Source: Plumapathes pennacea
Lineage: Eukaryota; Cnidaria; Anthozoa; Antipatharia; Myriopathidae
DNA: 64,000 nt
Direction of reading: 5' to 3'
Assembly (NCBI GenBank): GCA_964036295.1
Contig: OZ038462.1
Span: 40,839,680-40,903,679, forward strand
Each line of letters opens with the position of its first letter. Within the stretch, counting starts at the first letter, position 1. The notes beneath the pieces are model-generated. The model was not told the origin of the DNA. It was given only the letters and a program-made list of their open reading frames with translations, and ran no database searches. The position numbers and the translations under genes were made by a program. Shown piece by piece: positions 1 to 10,810 of this stretch.

Positions 1-211
1 ATTCACCTTCATTTAGCAGCCTGTCAAGTTTTTCAAGTTAACGGGAGTGGTGTTCCGTTTTCATTCATGGACTGACTTGAGCGAAGTGCCGTGAAACAGA
101 CTTTCCGATTGGACGAGCGTGCGTTTTGACGGTTTTCGGGAGAATCTTGAACTTGATCATTTTCAATATAAAGTTCTTTCAGGTAATAAAAGCTTCGTTA
201 TTTTATAAAAG

Positions 212-507
212 CAATATGACACTCGTTTCCATGTCTATGTACTCTTATATAAACACTTGGGATGTTGTGAGCTCGAAAAAGTTCAAAATCACTCGCCGAA
301 GCGGCTCGTGATTTTGAATTTTTTCTCGTGTTCTCCCAACATCCCGCGTGTTTATATAAGAGTACACAGACATGGAAACTCGTGTTATATTGCTTAATGA
401 TAAACACGTTTGAAGTTGTGAGAACACGAGAAAAATTCAAATTCAAGAACCGCTTTCGCTTCGTACTTTTGAAGAGTACAAAGACATGAAAACGCGTGTC
501 ATATTGA
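212..507. repeat. Palindromic MITE-like foldback repeat
   Basis: Positions 212-300 and 301-392 are near-perfect reverse complements. The arms share a stretch reading 'tgacactcgtttccatgtct' on the left and its complement on the right, meeting at a short loop around 295-310. A third, more diverged arm runs to about 507. Short open frames inside are by-products of the symmetry. A small remnant of the same family (about 10465-10500) lies just left of the second duplication unit. Confidence 0.75.
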
Positions 508-954
508 TTTTATATAGAATAACTAAACCTGTTTCATAAAACCATGCCTTTGTATGTTTATAAATTGTTTTCAGCCAATCAGAACGCACGTAGAACCAGT
601 TATTTTATAAATATATATTTTCAAATGTTTAGTCAAAATAGTGTTGAACAAAGATTCTGCTCTGTTCTGTATGTATATATTTCCCAAATGTTTAGTCAAA
701 ATTTTAATTCTCATCCTGTATCCGATGGATTAATTTTAGTATTGAACGAAGATCTGCTCAGTCTGTTCTACTCAATTGCCTCTTCGTTACCGGCCTGTGC
801 CCTTTAAAGTATCTTCCTGTCCAGTTGCCCTTTATATTACGATTGCAAACTGTATACGCTCTCAGTAACATTTATTCTGTACTAGCAGTATAAATCTAGA
901 TGCAGGCCACAAGTATTATTCTATGACGGCGCGCCGAATATAAAAATGAATGAA

Positions 955-1395
955 CAATAAATTACTTTGGCTTCGGAAATATGCACGGATAATTGTCCGA
1001 GCCGGGATATTATCTGTTCCGAGAAGCGAACTGTGAGCTTCGAGGAACAGATAATGTCCAAGGACACTTATCCGTGCATATTTTCGAAGCCAAAAGTAGC
1101 TTATTGTCTTTATTATCCTTCAAATATTTCTTCTCACAGTGCAAATAATGGCTCGGGGATTGTGAAGCTTTTTGGTGCTTTCTGGAACTGCTTTTTCGAT
1201 CAATGAGTTGATGTTCATGCACCTCGGTAGTCATCTCGTAATGTTTCTTGTGATTAAATAAATAAAACTGTGTTCGGATATTATCAATAAACAGTGATAG
1301 TTCGCCTGGGCGGGGGTTATTCGCTGATAACGTCCGCTTGTGAACTTGCTTCCACCAATCACGCGCGAGAGGAAATACTTGATGGGTCATAATGA
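955..1395 (+). repeat. Dispersed repeat with palindromic head (copy 1)
   Basis: The first 160 bases form a palindrome: 'ataaattac...gcttcggaaatatgcacgga' on the left and its complement near 1075-1110. A non-palindromic tail follows to about 1395. The whole arrangement recurs at about 32685-33146 inside a SUMF1 intron. The long minus-strand open frame here (1010-1564) is repeat-derived and shows no recognisable protein. Confidence 0.75.
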
Positions 1396-3354
1396 TAAAT
1401 AACCAACAAGCCGCCGCTTCGAGGCTGGCGAAATTAAGGGCCTGTTTACAGGGAGACAAGATTACCCAAGTACTTTGGCTAAGCGTAGCTGGTAATATGA
1501 TTTTCGCGAGCCGGGAGTATGCTTTTATTCCAAAAATAGCACAATTGTCTTGTAATAGTAACAAACTATGAAAGCAACCGGCACCAAGAGAAACGTTGTT
1601 TTAAGCCATGAACCGCGTACCATAGACATTTTCCATTGCAGCAATGATGATTTCCAGTTAGTAGGCACTTCAGGCTAACCCCATAGTTCCAGGGTGACCA
1701 ATTCTGCCAGATTTTAGTAGTGTTACTGCTTTTCAAATTTTATTTGTTTGACAAAACAGGTAGGTATTAGGTAATTTAGTGAAGAAATGAATCATTAATA
1801 CATTGTGAGCTTAGCTGAAAATGGCTGGGTTCTTGTGTGGATAGATGTCGCACCCAAAATATATTAAACTGACCACCTATTCTACTAGTACTCTAAATAT
1901 AATAAAACAAAAGTAATAATATTCAAATCCTCGTTGTCAAATTTCCCTAAAAGTGTCCCAATGAAACATTTTTGAATATACATAATCGCAATCACCCGGT
2001 GGAGGAGGTTTTGACTCTGTAAATTGAAATACCACAATTATCCCCGAAAGAATTGAAAATGATGATATGGATTAAACCTGGCCTTGCAATAGTTACGGCA
2101 GGCACTTTATTCGACCTGCTCATGACTGTGTCACATATTTGGACTAGCCAGATATAATAGATTGTAAATATTTAGCCAACACGGAACAGCTCCATTTGTA
2201 AGAACAGACTACATTCATTTAAAAGAAGAATCTATTGGTTACCGCGGCGAGTCTGTTTGTAATTAACGGCAGCCACGACAAAAAGATCCATTACAAGTAA
2301 TTAAGGTATGTAGGCGTTTATGATGAGCACGAATACTGCACAGAACTTGACAAGTTCTTTCATAACTTAAAATTTATTGACTCGTGATTTTGTAAAAGTT
2401 ATTACTTTACTCCGCCATGATTGGTTAGCTTGTAAACACAATCTTAATTAAAAGTGGTAATGCATGCGAACCGCTGCTGAGTAATTTTCCTACATACAAT
2501 TTGAATCTGATACATAATACATGCACTGGGCATTAGTTCAGTTTGTAGAGTCACTCATAACCACGGTGCAGGTAAGCTAAAATGGTCACTGTAGGACTTA
2601 AAATGGTTGATAGGCTCCTTATAACGGCTGCTTAGAGGTTCAATATATATTTTTTGTTTTTGTTTTTGTCCCGTTGAGGGCTCAAAAGAAGTCGTATTCG
2701 ATTAAGACCACGACAGGGTTGTGCGATGGTTGAGGTTTTTACATAATCTTTGTCATTGATAATCAAATCGTTTTCGGTCTTCTTACGCGCTCCAGAACAA
2801 AACAAAGCCGGCGGCTTTTTCAAGTTTTTATGCTCTGGATGATGAATAGCTATGAAACTTTTTCATGGGTGGAAAACATAGCAGGAAATTGGATATTGTA
2901 TGCAGTGTTGTCATTCTTTTTCTATGCTAGAAAAACGAACGCGTTTTTATCCCTCTGCAGCATCACGAAGAATTTGACGCGAATTTCAAGTGTTCAGACA
3001 GAAGAGATATCGTATGGAAGCAACTTAATGAAAAATCGTAGGAGTGGATAAACAAGAGAAATCCGTTCTGAAGTGTGAGCAATGACACCGAAAGCGAATT
3101 TATTTAAATTTCTCTGCACTGTTTTGTACTATGCCGACTTGTAAGATTTTAAAGTTACAGCTACGGATGCATGTCGGTACGATTTTCTCTTCAAAAATCT
3201 CTCGGCCGACTTTAAACTGCTAAATTCAAGAAGGTGTTGCTTAAGTATATCTCTATTAGTTCCTCGAATCAGCACTATATGTTTGGATTTGTGTATATGT
3301 ATATTATACTGATATTTGGATTCCAGTAATTTTTACTTACACATAGAGGTCAGT

Positions 3355-3735
3355 CAATATATAGAGGATATTACACGGCGGCGCGAAGATATGAATTTTA
3401 TTTTCGAGTGGTAAAAACAATATTTTACAAGCGAGCGCTTCGCGAGTGAGTAAAATATTGTTTTTACCACGAGAAAATAAAATCCATATCTTCAAGCCGC
3501 CGTGTAATTTTCTTTTTATTATATTAGACACGAATTTTTTACGAGAAGTTGCACAAACAACCGTGCAAAAGCGGGAAATGACGCAAACGATATCCTCACT
3601 AGTGAGGATATGGAAAATACGCCACTCGGGTCCCGGATGTAGTTTCGTATGGATTTTATGCACGGTATATTTTCCAGTAAAACACTCGTGTCTATATAAT
3701 AATATATAATATTCTGGACACAAGTTAAGACAGTA
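3355..3735 (+). repeat. Dispersed palindromic repeat (copy 1)
   Basis: Contains an inverted repeat around 'agcgcttcgcg' (about 3430-3445) whose arms are 'gtggtaaaaacaatatttta' and its complement, then a smaller palindrome 'atatcctcactagtgaggatat'. The same modules in reverse orientation make up 23005-23300 in a SUGT1 intron. The open frames on both strands are symmetric by-products. Confidence 0.7.
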
Positions 3736-4111
3736 AATAGATCAGCTTTCTACCAACATGTTTCGGCTGTAATCTGATAACAAATGTCATTTCTTACTCA
3801 AAATTTCCTCTTCGCACTCTTACATATAATCTGTTCACCTATCTAAACTCAACACCCATAATCCCCGAGCGAAGCGAGGGCAATAATCACAACGCTAATG
3901 CAGCAAAATCGCCTTATTTGAAGACTCCAAGCGTGTCGCCATATCGAAATTTAATGTTCGTGTGTGTGTGTGTGGTACGACTTGTTAGGCCAGGTGCCTA
4001 AGGCAATGACGTAATAATTATCGATTAGCGTCTCCGCCAGTGTTTTTACTGACATTCGGAAGAAAAAAAGATTTGAACGAAGCAATAATTGTACGTTGCT
4101 GCGTTCACAAA

Positions 4112-4380
4112 AATGAATTTGAAAACTGGAAACCTTGAAACAGAACAGTCTCGCGAATCTCGTCTTCAAAAGAGAAGGGAACAGGCACGGGCAAGGCGAA
4201 ATCGTGAAACGATCGAACAGCGCCAAATACGTCTATAGAAAAGACGACAAACGTGTTATAACCGACAGCATCATGAAGTAAGCGTGCCGAAGAAACGGCT
4301 CGGCAAAGGGAGCAGCGCTTGAAAGCAAATCGGGAGCTTCAGACGACGATCTATTTGTCACGGTGATTGAAGCTGACGAT
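4112..4380 (+). pseudogene. Decayed basic-repeat (STPR-like) coding fragment
   Basis: Reading from the ATG at 4112 gives a 41-residue frame rich in Arg, Glu and Gln that ends at TAG (4236-4238), with motifs such as RRNRETIEQRQIRL. After the stop, a shifted frame resumes the same style of repeat (KRAEETARQREQRLKANRE). The roughly 23-residue periodicity and composition resemble the STPR (score-and-three-amino-acid peptide repeat) sequences found in some DNA-binding proteins and near transposase or helicase genes. The stop plus frameshift make a working gene unlikely. The assignment rests on pattern only. Confidence 0.4.
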
Positions 4381-4404
4381 GATTCTTTTGGCAGCAGAGA
4401 TGTC

Positions 4405-4593
4405 TCAATAAATTTCTTCTGGCAATCTCACCGAACAATCCAAACAATTTACAGCTTCTATAATTTGGTCAATCATCTCCAGTGCATCGTCAACATCTAG
4501 GATCTCAGAAGGGTGTAAAAGACTAGAGCAGACTTCTTCCATTTTTTCTATCACAAGCTTTCGAAGATCATTGAAATGACAATCGTCTGCCAT
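4405..4593 (-). CDS. Small acidic open frame, hypothetical
   Basis: A 62-residue ATG-initiated frame that is acidic and Leu/Ile-rich, beginning MADDCHFNDLRKLVIEKMEE and carrying an amphipathic segment ILDVDDALEMIDQIIEAV. A GTGAG sequence after the codons for NCLDCS could serve as a splice donor, so this might be a first exon. No downstream exon was found on the minus strand. It lies beside the decayed STPR-like fragment on the opposite strand and may belong to the same dead element. I do not recognise a family. Confidence 0.2.
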   Translation of the reverse strand: MADDCHFNDLRKLVIEKMEEVCSSLLHPSEILDVDDALEMIDQIIEAVNCLDCSVRLPEEIY

Positions 4594-4671
4594 GTTGGAT
4601 TGACGGTCTGGGTCCCAGGTTTGCTCGGCCGCAAAAGCCGCAGGTTGTCACCAGACTGCTGAATAAACGGG

Positions 4672-4825
4672 GCTCCATTTTATGGAACGGACGCTCCATT
4701 TTCTAAATCATTGTCATCATTTTCGAAAATGGTAACATCATTTTATGAAATATTCTGAGCATTTAGTAAATGTTACCCACCATTTTATAAACTGAGGGCA
4801 CCATTTTACAAAATCAAACAGGGCT
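4672..4825. repeat. Degenerate short tandem repeat, CATTTT-AAA units
   Basis: Six to eight loosely spaced units of the form C/T-CATTTT-(2-3 nt)-AAA occur, for example 'ccattttatgg', 'tcattttcgaaa', 'ccattttataaa', 'ccattttacaaa'. No coding potential was seen. Confidence 0.4.
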
Positions 4826-4849
4826 GAATATTGGCGGTAACGGCACCTC

Positions 4850-5000
4850 ATAGTCTGAAGCCCGTGTATAATTTGAAGTAAACCGTTCAAGTTTTGCTTT
4901 GATTCTGGGAGAAATCATGCTGTTTTGAGCGGGTTCACATACAAAATAATTCGAACCTATTAAATATGCATGCCTGAGTCTGGTGCATGCAGTCCACAGT
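4850..5000 (+). repeat. Fragment related to the Kolobok-like element at 56.6 kb
   Basis: The stretch containing 'ttttgctttgattctgggag' and 'ttcacatacaaaa' matches the right-hand part of the TTAA-flanked element at about 57290-57400 ('gtttgctttgattgtgggag', 'ttcacatacaaaa'). Neither terminal repeat is obvious here, so this is a fragment. Confidence 0.45.
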
Positions 5001-5604
5001 AAAATTATTTTACGCGGCTCAGTAAATATCCATCGTTTTTCAATCCATCTCCATTCTGGCGAATAATTGTTTTAGTATATACCGCACAATTTTAAAAGCC
5101 AGCCCTCATAGCCTGCGTAGCAAGCGTTTTCGTGTACACTCAAGTCGACTTTTTCAATTTTTGACCGCGCAACGCTTGTCCGCAGACCCTGTTATTTTGA
5201 AATACGCCCCCTTGAACTTTGACGATTGCGTTAACTCAGAGCGTAAAAATAAATAAAAAAAGAAACACGTTGTCAAATGCCGTACTTGAAGTTCGACGGG
5301 AGTGACCTAATGAAGTCCGACCGTTTGTAATAGGAGCGGCTGGTCGGTTTGTCGGCTAGTGCAAGCCGCGAATGACGGCTTCAGATGAGTTTGGCGTAAC
5401 TGATCGTGAGTTCGGCTCATGTGAAGTACTGTACGGCGTTTGCCCGTCCTCGAAGCTTAAACCTCCCCCCCCCCCCCCCCCTCGCCCAAACTTTTGCGCT
5501 TGCCCCATTTTTCGCGCGGCCAAAATCGAAAGAGTCGTCGTAACGAGGGGAAACGTTTGCTACGCAGGCTACCAGCCCTATGACAAACTGTTTCACCGAA
5601 AGCC

Positions 5605-5712
5605 GCAGGAAGGTGAATAGTACTTATTAGTATACCACACAAGTGAATAGTGCTTTTCGCGCGCTCTGATTGGCTCCTCAATCTCGGAATATCAAGTACT
5701 ATTCACCTCCCG
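5605..5712. repeat. Short MITE with inverted termini
   Basis: Terminal inverted repeats 'aggtgaatagtact' (about 5613-5626) and 'agtactattcacct' (about 5695-5708) flank about 70 bp. It sits about 150 bp upstream of the start of the first PAN-EGF-Link gene, so it may lie in that gene's promoter or 5' UTR. Confidence 0.6.
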
Positions 5713-5854
5713 GCGGCTTCCGATAAAACAAAATGGCGCGCGAACCCAAGTTTTGCCCACTTTTGTCGGAAATAAAATAGCTATTTGGGAGTTGGCTATT
5801 AAACTTGTGTGGTATGTACTAAAGCATTTTTTTTCTGCCATCAGGACGCCTAAG

Positions 5855-8353
5855 ATGACAAGACACAACCATCATCAAACACTACGCTATACTCGTCCTG
5901 TCTTGTTCCTCTTTGTATTTTGCGCATGTACTGCATTCCAACAAGTCCAGTCTTCCTTTTCGGGACAGAATTTTAAGATAGTTCCCGAATACTCCCTCCT
6001 TGGAAACGTCACAGAAACGCATGAATTTGCTGACTATCTGGCGTGTGCCCTTGCTTGTATAAAACGTAATAGTCGGTGCCTCTCGTTCAACTTTGGCGGG
6101 AACCCCAGCAAAAACCTGTTCACCTGCGAGCTCAGTAATTCCCTAAAAGCCTGGGATCCACAGAATTTCCAGAGAAGGCCTGGATTTGACTTTTATGAAG
6201 CAGTGACGGTCGGTTTAGTCCTTTTATTGTGGAATTTTTAACATGAAGTTCCCTACTGCTTGTGTGCATGATGGTGTATGAATCATATGAATTATACTAA
6301 ATAAGAAAAAAATCTCCTGATTCTGTCTTAGGATCCTACTGTTGTGCACCCCTGCTTATCGTCTCCTTGTCAAAATGGAGGAACCTGCGTTGAGTACAAA
6401 GGAAAATACACCTGCAAGTGTCCTTTGGAGATCGGAGTGCTGCCGTACATCGACGACAAATGCAACGTCCGTAAGGAAATATGAACTGATACCTATATAG
6501 GTCCTTATACAGCAAAATATTGCGAAATAAGTTTCAATTACGAAAGGCGAACAATCACCTTTTCGCAACCTTGCGTTAAAGATACAAGGAGACAAGACTG
6601 TCCGACATCCCAGATAAATAACTTGCAAACGTTGCGTCCGAGTTTGTGTGCATGTGTGGAGTGAGAGATGTGTGCGCGTGAGAATGCGTGCGTGCAGTTT
6701 GTGTGTCATGCATGTACACGTGTCACTTGTGCCTGTATTTTCGAGTGCTGTATCGCTAAAGGTGGTGTTACACTGGTCGATTTGCAACGATGTGGTGTTG
6801 CGCTAAAAATCGTTGAGGTGTAACACCCCATTGCGCACGATTTTTCGCGATGTTTGCAGTGCTGCAACGTGTTGAAAGTTTTTGCAAGCGATTCAAAAAC
6901 TTGCAACACCGTTACGTGGATTTGGAGCAAATCGGCGTTGCAAATCGTCGTTGCAAATCGACCAGTGTAACACCAGCTTAAAGGTGATGTAACACGAGAC
7001 GATTTTTAACGACAATTTTTAGCGGCGATTTTTAATGCATGTTACACAAGACAACTTTTAGCGCAACATTGTTGCGGCAACGGCAAACATTGGCACGCCG
7101 GACAATTTTTAGTGCAATCTTCGTTGCGGCAACATGCTAAAAGTTTTTGAATGGCCTTCAAGCGCATGCAACAATGTTGCCCGAATTTTGTTGGAGTTGT
7201 TTCGTAGTCGATATTTTGCGCAAGTGACGTCACAGGACTTATTGACGCCCTCATCTTGTGTTAAACCTCTGTATTTGTGTGGCGAATCGGCCAACCAGCT
7301 CGTCGAACTTGATTTTTGCCATCAGGAAATATCGAGCGAAGGCCGGTTCATCTTTTACGTTTGATTAACTGGTGATAAACCCTCTGTCTTCTCTCCTCTT
7401 CATCCATTCCCTCGTCAAAACGTCTGGTAATCTTCAAAACTATCAATTAATTACAACATTTGCACAAAGTTCTGCTTTTGGTGAAGGCTGTCATGTTTTT
7501 GGAGTAGGAACCTGGGCGCTGGCTGGATGTTACGCGAAAAATCGTCTCGTGTAACATGCCGTTGCCGCAACAATGTTGCGCTAAAAGTTGTCTTGTGTAA
7601 CATGCATTAAAAATCGTCACTAAAAATCGTCGTTAAAAATCGTCTCGTGTAACATCACTTCTGTGGTTCACTAGACTTCATAGTAAGCACGTCTTTTTCT
7701 TGAATAGAAATGGAGCTCATTGACTGTTCGAATCCCAACACTGGTGTTTTCCATTGTTCTGCGGGCGGAACTTACAAACTGAACTTCTACGAAGCTGAGC
7801 GACTGTGTAAGATACTGGAAGCTACTATGGCCTCCTACAATCAGCTCTATCGAGCTTGGGAGAATGGATATGCACGCTGCAGGTATTTACACTAAAATAA
7901 TTCATTTCTACAGAACACACTCTAATGCAACTTTAACGGGTTTTGAGTGAGGTGGATGTAAGCCAGTACTGAATCAAGTTTTCTAAACTTTAAATTAACT
8001 GTCTCTCGCGTGGAGTGGGAGACTTAAACACACAGAGATTTATAAAGCAAATTAGGGTGGCCGATGACAACACGAAAAGCCAATTTGTTTGTTTGTTTGT
8101 TTGTTTTCCGACTGGTTCCTGTGGGTGTCCCCGGTTTCTAGTTTAGCTCTATTAGTTTTACCTACTTCAAATCCGCTTCATAATGCTGTTTCGTTTTGTT
8201 TTTATTCCTCGTAGCGCCGGGTGGCTTACAGACCGCACCGCACGGTACCCCATGCAAGTAGCGTCAAACGACTGTGGAAATAAAGTTGGTATTATCGTTT
8301 GGCCAACATCATCGAACAGTCGTGTTAATACCTGGTGCTACAAAAGTACATAA
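5855..8353 (+). CDS. Secreted PAN-EGF-Link domain protein, copy A
   Basis: Four coding exons at 5855-6202, 6332-6470, 7708-7882 and 8215-8353 join in phase to 266 residues. Residues about 12-35 form a hydrophobic signal segment (LFLFVFCACTAF). Residues about 36-116 resemble a PAN/apple module (CALACI, RCLSFNFGG, FTCELSNS). Residues 117-162 are a six-Cys EGF module (HPCLSSPCQNGGTC ... YTCKC ... DKC). From about residue 172 to the end is a Link module: GVFH, GG.YKLNFYEAERLCK, GWLTDRTARYP, CG, terminal WCYK. Link modules bind hyaluronan or related glycosaminoglycans in vertebrates; the ligand here is unknown. The first donor (GCA|GTGACG) is weak but matches the paralogue. No transmembrane segment or GPI signal follows the Link module, so secretion is inferred. 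The EGF-Link intron carries two transposons absent from copy B. Confidence 0.85.
6759..6979. mobile_element. MITE with about 30-bp inverted termini
   Basis: Begins 'aaggtggtgttacactggtc' and ends with the near complement 'gaccagtgtaacaccagctt', with further inner complementarity ('gatttgcaacg' / 'cgttgcaaatc'). It lies in the EGF-Link intron of copy A. No transposase is encoded. Confidence 0.75.
6981..7660. mobile_element. Non-autonomous DNA transposon with about 100-bp inverted termini
   Basis: Left end 'aaggtgatgtaacacgagac' (6981 on) and right end 'gtctcgtgtaacatcactt' (to 7660) are complementary and continue inward through 'atgcatgttacacaagacaa' and 'gcaacattgttgcggcaacg' for about 100 bp. 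The roughly 470-bp core has short open frames but no transposase signature. It abuts the preceding MITE, whose terminus it resembles. A lone end of this family ('aaggtgatgttacacgagac') appears at about 27880. Confidence 0.75.
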
Positions 8354-10400
8354 AGAAGGCAAGCATTCAAGAGAAGCAAAATACGACGGGAAATAATGAC
8401 GGATGTTTTTCCTGGAACGAAGGAACTCCAACATGATTTCAGTTTAAAAAACGAAAAACATAGTAAAAATAATCGTGTTCACGACATGCTGACATTTCAA
8501 AAAGTTTTTTCAACGATGTGTTTTGTAATTTTGAGTTTTTATTTAGTTGATTACAAGGAAGGAGCAAAGCATTTTGCTTATTCTCCGATCGTACCATATA
8601 TAAAGTCGTGGGGTGCACAGGACGTTACGTTGGATGAATTTTAACAAAAGTTTTAATGCGGTTTTCGGATAAACGTGGACAGTAATCGTGTGATTGCTTT
8701 TGTTTTGCGTTAGTTACGCTTTCAGATTGATCCAAAACATTTTTTGCACCATTAGTGATCGACCAGGAAAAAAATTAAAATACGATAGCGACCTCTCATG
8801 CACCAAAACAAGTTGTGATGCTGTTTGTTTGTTTCTTCAAAACAAAACTAGAGCACAATTAATTATAACAGAACTCTGGACGATATGATGTACATATGAT
8901 AAACTCATATATATGAAATGCGGATAGAAATGAATAGTGAATTTGATCATCGCAGTAAGTGAAGCAACTTAAGCAGTTGCAATGAGCCCGGAAAGAAGTC
9001 CGGACTTCAACGGGGATCGGACATTCTGGACATTAAATGTTCTTTACTGAATGGTTCCATATATGTATTTTTCCCTGAGGTGTTTTATTTACTAGTGCAA
9101 ATTGCAATACAGATAATCAGGTTAACTTGAAAAGTGTCTCCAATTTTCTGTTTTCGCTTTAGAACCCGAGTTAATTCATTTGTCGTAAAAACTTTCCTCA
9201 AAAAGCGCGTCGCCTGACTTTGACTTTAAATATTTTCCGAACCAATCAAAATATCGAAAATCGAAGACTAGCTTTTTCGAATCAACATATCTGAAGTACA
9301 AAAATACTATCTGCTCGGTAGTCCAACAAATCTGGAGTGTAATGACCTACAACTAAGGATTCCGCTATATCTTTTTGAGTAATTACCACGGTAAAACGAA
9401 GCAATTATTGTACCAAGCTAATCTGTAATTGAGAAGTCTTCACCAGTTTGAAGATCTTGATGCCAGGCATCTTTCATGACACCGAAAGATAATTCACAAC
9501 TGAAGCTCTCCAAGAAACAGGAGGACGAATATTCATATCAAACTCTTATTTTGCAATGATAACGCATGCATCATCAGTGCACATTTTAAGCTATAGGAAG
9601 GGGACCAAAATCCCTCACATCTTCCTTTACGCTTCTTTACTGTTCTCGGTGTTACTCACTTATGATCATCTTGCAGAGTTAATCTAGGAAAACGAAATAA
9701 ACCACGGAAAATAGTTCTGCTTTTTTTTCTGGTAAAGACCGTGCGCATACTCGAATTTACAGCCATGCGGAAGCCTCTTACCATAAGCGTCTTGTCAGTA
9801 ATGGTTTCTTTGGCAGAAGCATCAGCACAGAAACACTATAAAACTTATTTTAATTTTAAACACTTTAAAATTTATCATGTTGAATGCCATTTTTTTTCTT
9901 TTCTTTTTTCCTTTTCTATTACTTTGTGTAGCCTGAAGGCGATAAAGCATTATTATCTAAAACAACAGTACTAGAAACAACATACTTTCCTGAATTACGC
10001 TTTCACATATTATTATCGTGTTTTCTCCTCATTTAACTCAGAGCGACTGAGTTGGTTTTTCACTATCGGATGAATTATTCAGTTGTAAGATTTTTTTGAG
10101 CTTTTCCAAAAAAGGTTTCACCGTCTCACCGATTTGTTTAGCTATACTGTCAGGCTATATTTTTACCTTGCAATCGATTTTGACTTTCATACCCGCTTAA
10201 TTCATATAACATGCATATGTTATATTATTATTATTATTGTCATTGTCGTTGTCGCTGTCGTCGTCGTCGTCGATGTCAATGTCGTTGTAGTCGTTGTCGT
10301 TGCCGTTGCCGTTGCCGTTGTCATTGTCATTGCCAGCGACTTCTTACGCAATACTCAACACTTGGCAGTGGACGAAATGGACAATGTTTTTTCTTGCCTG
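8354..10400. other. Intergenic: 3' flank of copy A
   Basis: No gene was recognised. A possible polyadenylation signal (AATAAA near 9696) lies far downstream of the stop. Small open frames (for example 8396-8644 and 9741-9974) show no domain or splice support. The right end grades into a GTC/GTT-rich microsatellite. Confidence 0.5.
10225..10340 (+). repeat. Trinucleotide microsatellite (ATT then GTC/GTT/GCC)
   Basis: Begins with ATT repeats and passes into degenerate GTC/GTT/GCC units, giving Val-rich or Arg-Cys-rich open frames that are artefacts of the repeat. Confidence 0.85.
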
Positions 10401-10462
10401 CAGCTATCAGGACGCCCAAGATGACAAGACACAACCATCATCAAACGCTACTTATACACACA
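10401..10462 (+). pseudogene. Truncated first-exon stub of a third PAN-EGF-Link copy
   Basis: The segment 'atcaggacgcccaagatgac' and the following 35 bases match the start region of both intact genes, encoding MTRHNHHQTL as in copy A. Homology stops at about 10460, before the signal peptide is complete, and the sequence runs into a remnant of the palindromic MITE seen at 212-507. No PAN, EGF or Link exon follows. I read it as the leftover 5' end of a lost third gene. Confidence 0.7.
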
Positions 10463-10810
10463 TAAGTCATATATATATAAACACGCGAGATGTTGTGAGA
10501 ATAACGATTTTATAGAATAACTAAATCTGTTTCACAAAACCATCTCTTTGTACTTATTTATGTTTTTTAGCCAATCAGAACGCACGCAGTATCATAATTT
10601 TTTTATAAATATATGTTTTAAAAGGTTTAGTCAAAATGTTAATTAGTGCTGAACAAAGATTCTGCTCTGTTCTGTATGTATATATTTCCAAATGTTTAGT
10701 CAAAATGTTAATTCTCATCCTGTATTCGATGGATTAATTTTAGCGTTAAACAAAGATTCTGCTCTGTTCTACTCATTTGCCTCTTCGTTATCGGCCTGTG
10801 CCATTTAAAG

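Larger units (their letters stand above)
505..8353 (+). repeat. Tandem duplication unit A (5' flank plus PAN-EGF-Link gene)
   Basis: Blocks of this interval recur in the same order upstream of the second gene: about 505-815 with 10505-10810; 1700-1800 with 13115-13215; 2340-2640 with 13310-13600; 2930-3210 with 14385-14605; 3725-3865 with 14700-14850; 5040-5100 with 15445-15505; and the gene 5855-8353 with 15878-17999. Identity looks highest in exons and lower in the flanks. Unshared intervals are mostly MITE insertions in one unit. The unit boundaries are approximate. Confidence 0.8.

Noticed and set aside
1010-1564. A 184-residue minus-strand frame
   Set aside because: Begins in the palindromic repeat at 955-1395, runs over a duplicated flank, and has no domain or splice support.
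10134-10515. Val-rich and Arg/Cys-rich frames in three phases
   Set aside because: Translations of the GTC/GTT microsatellite; only the first-exon stub at the right end is meaningful.
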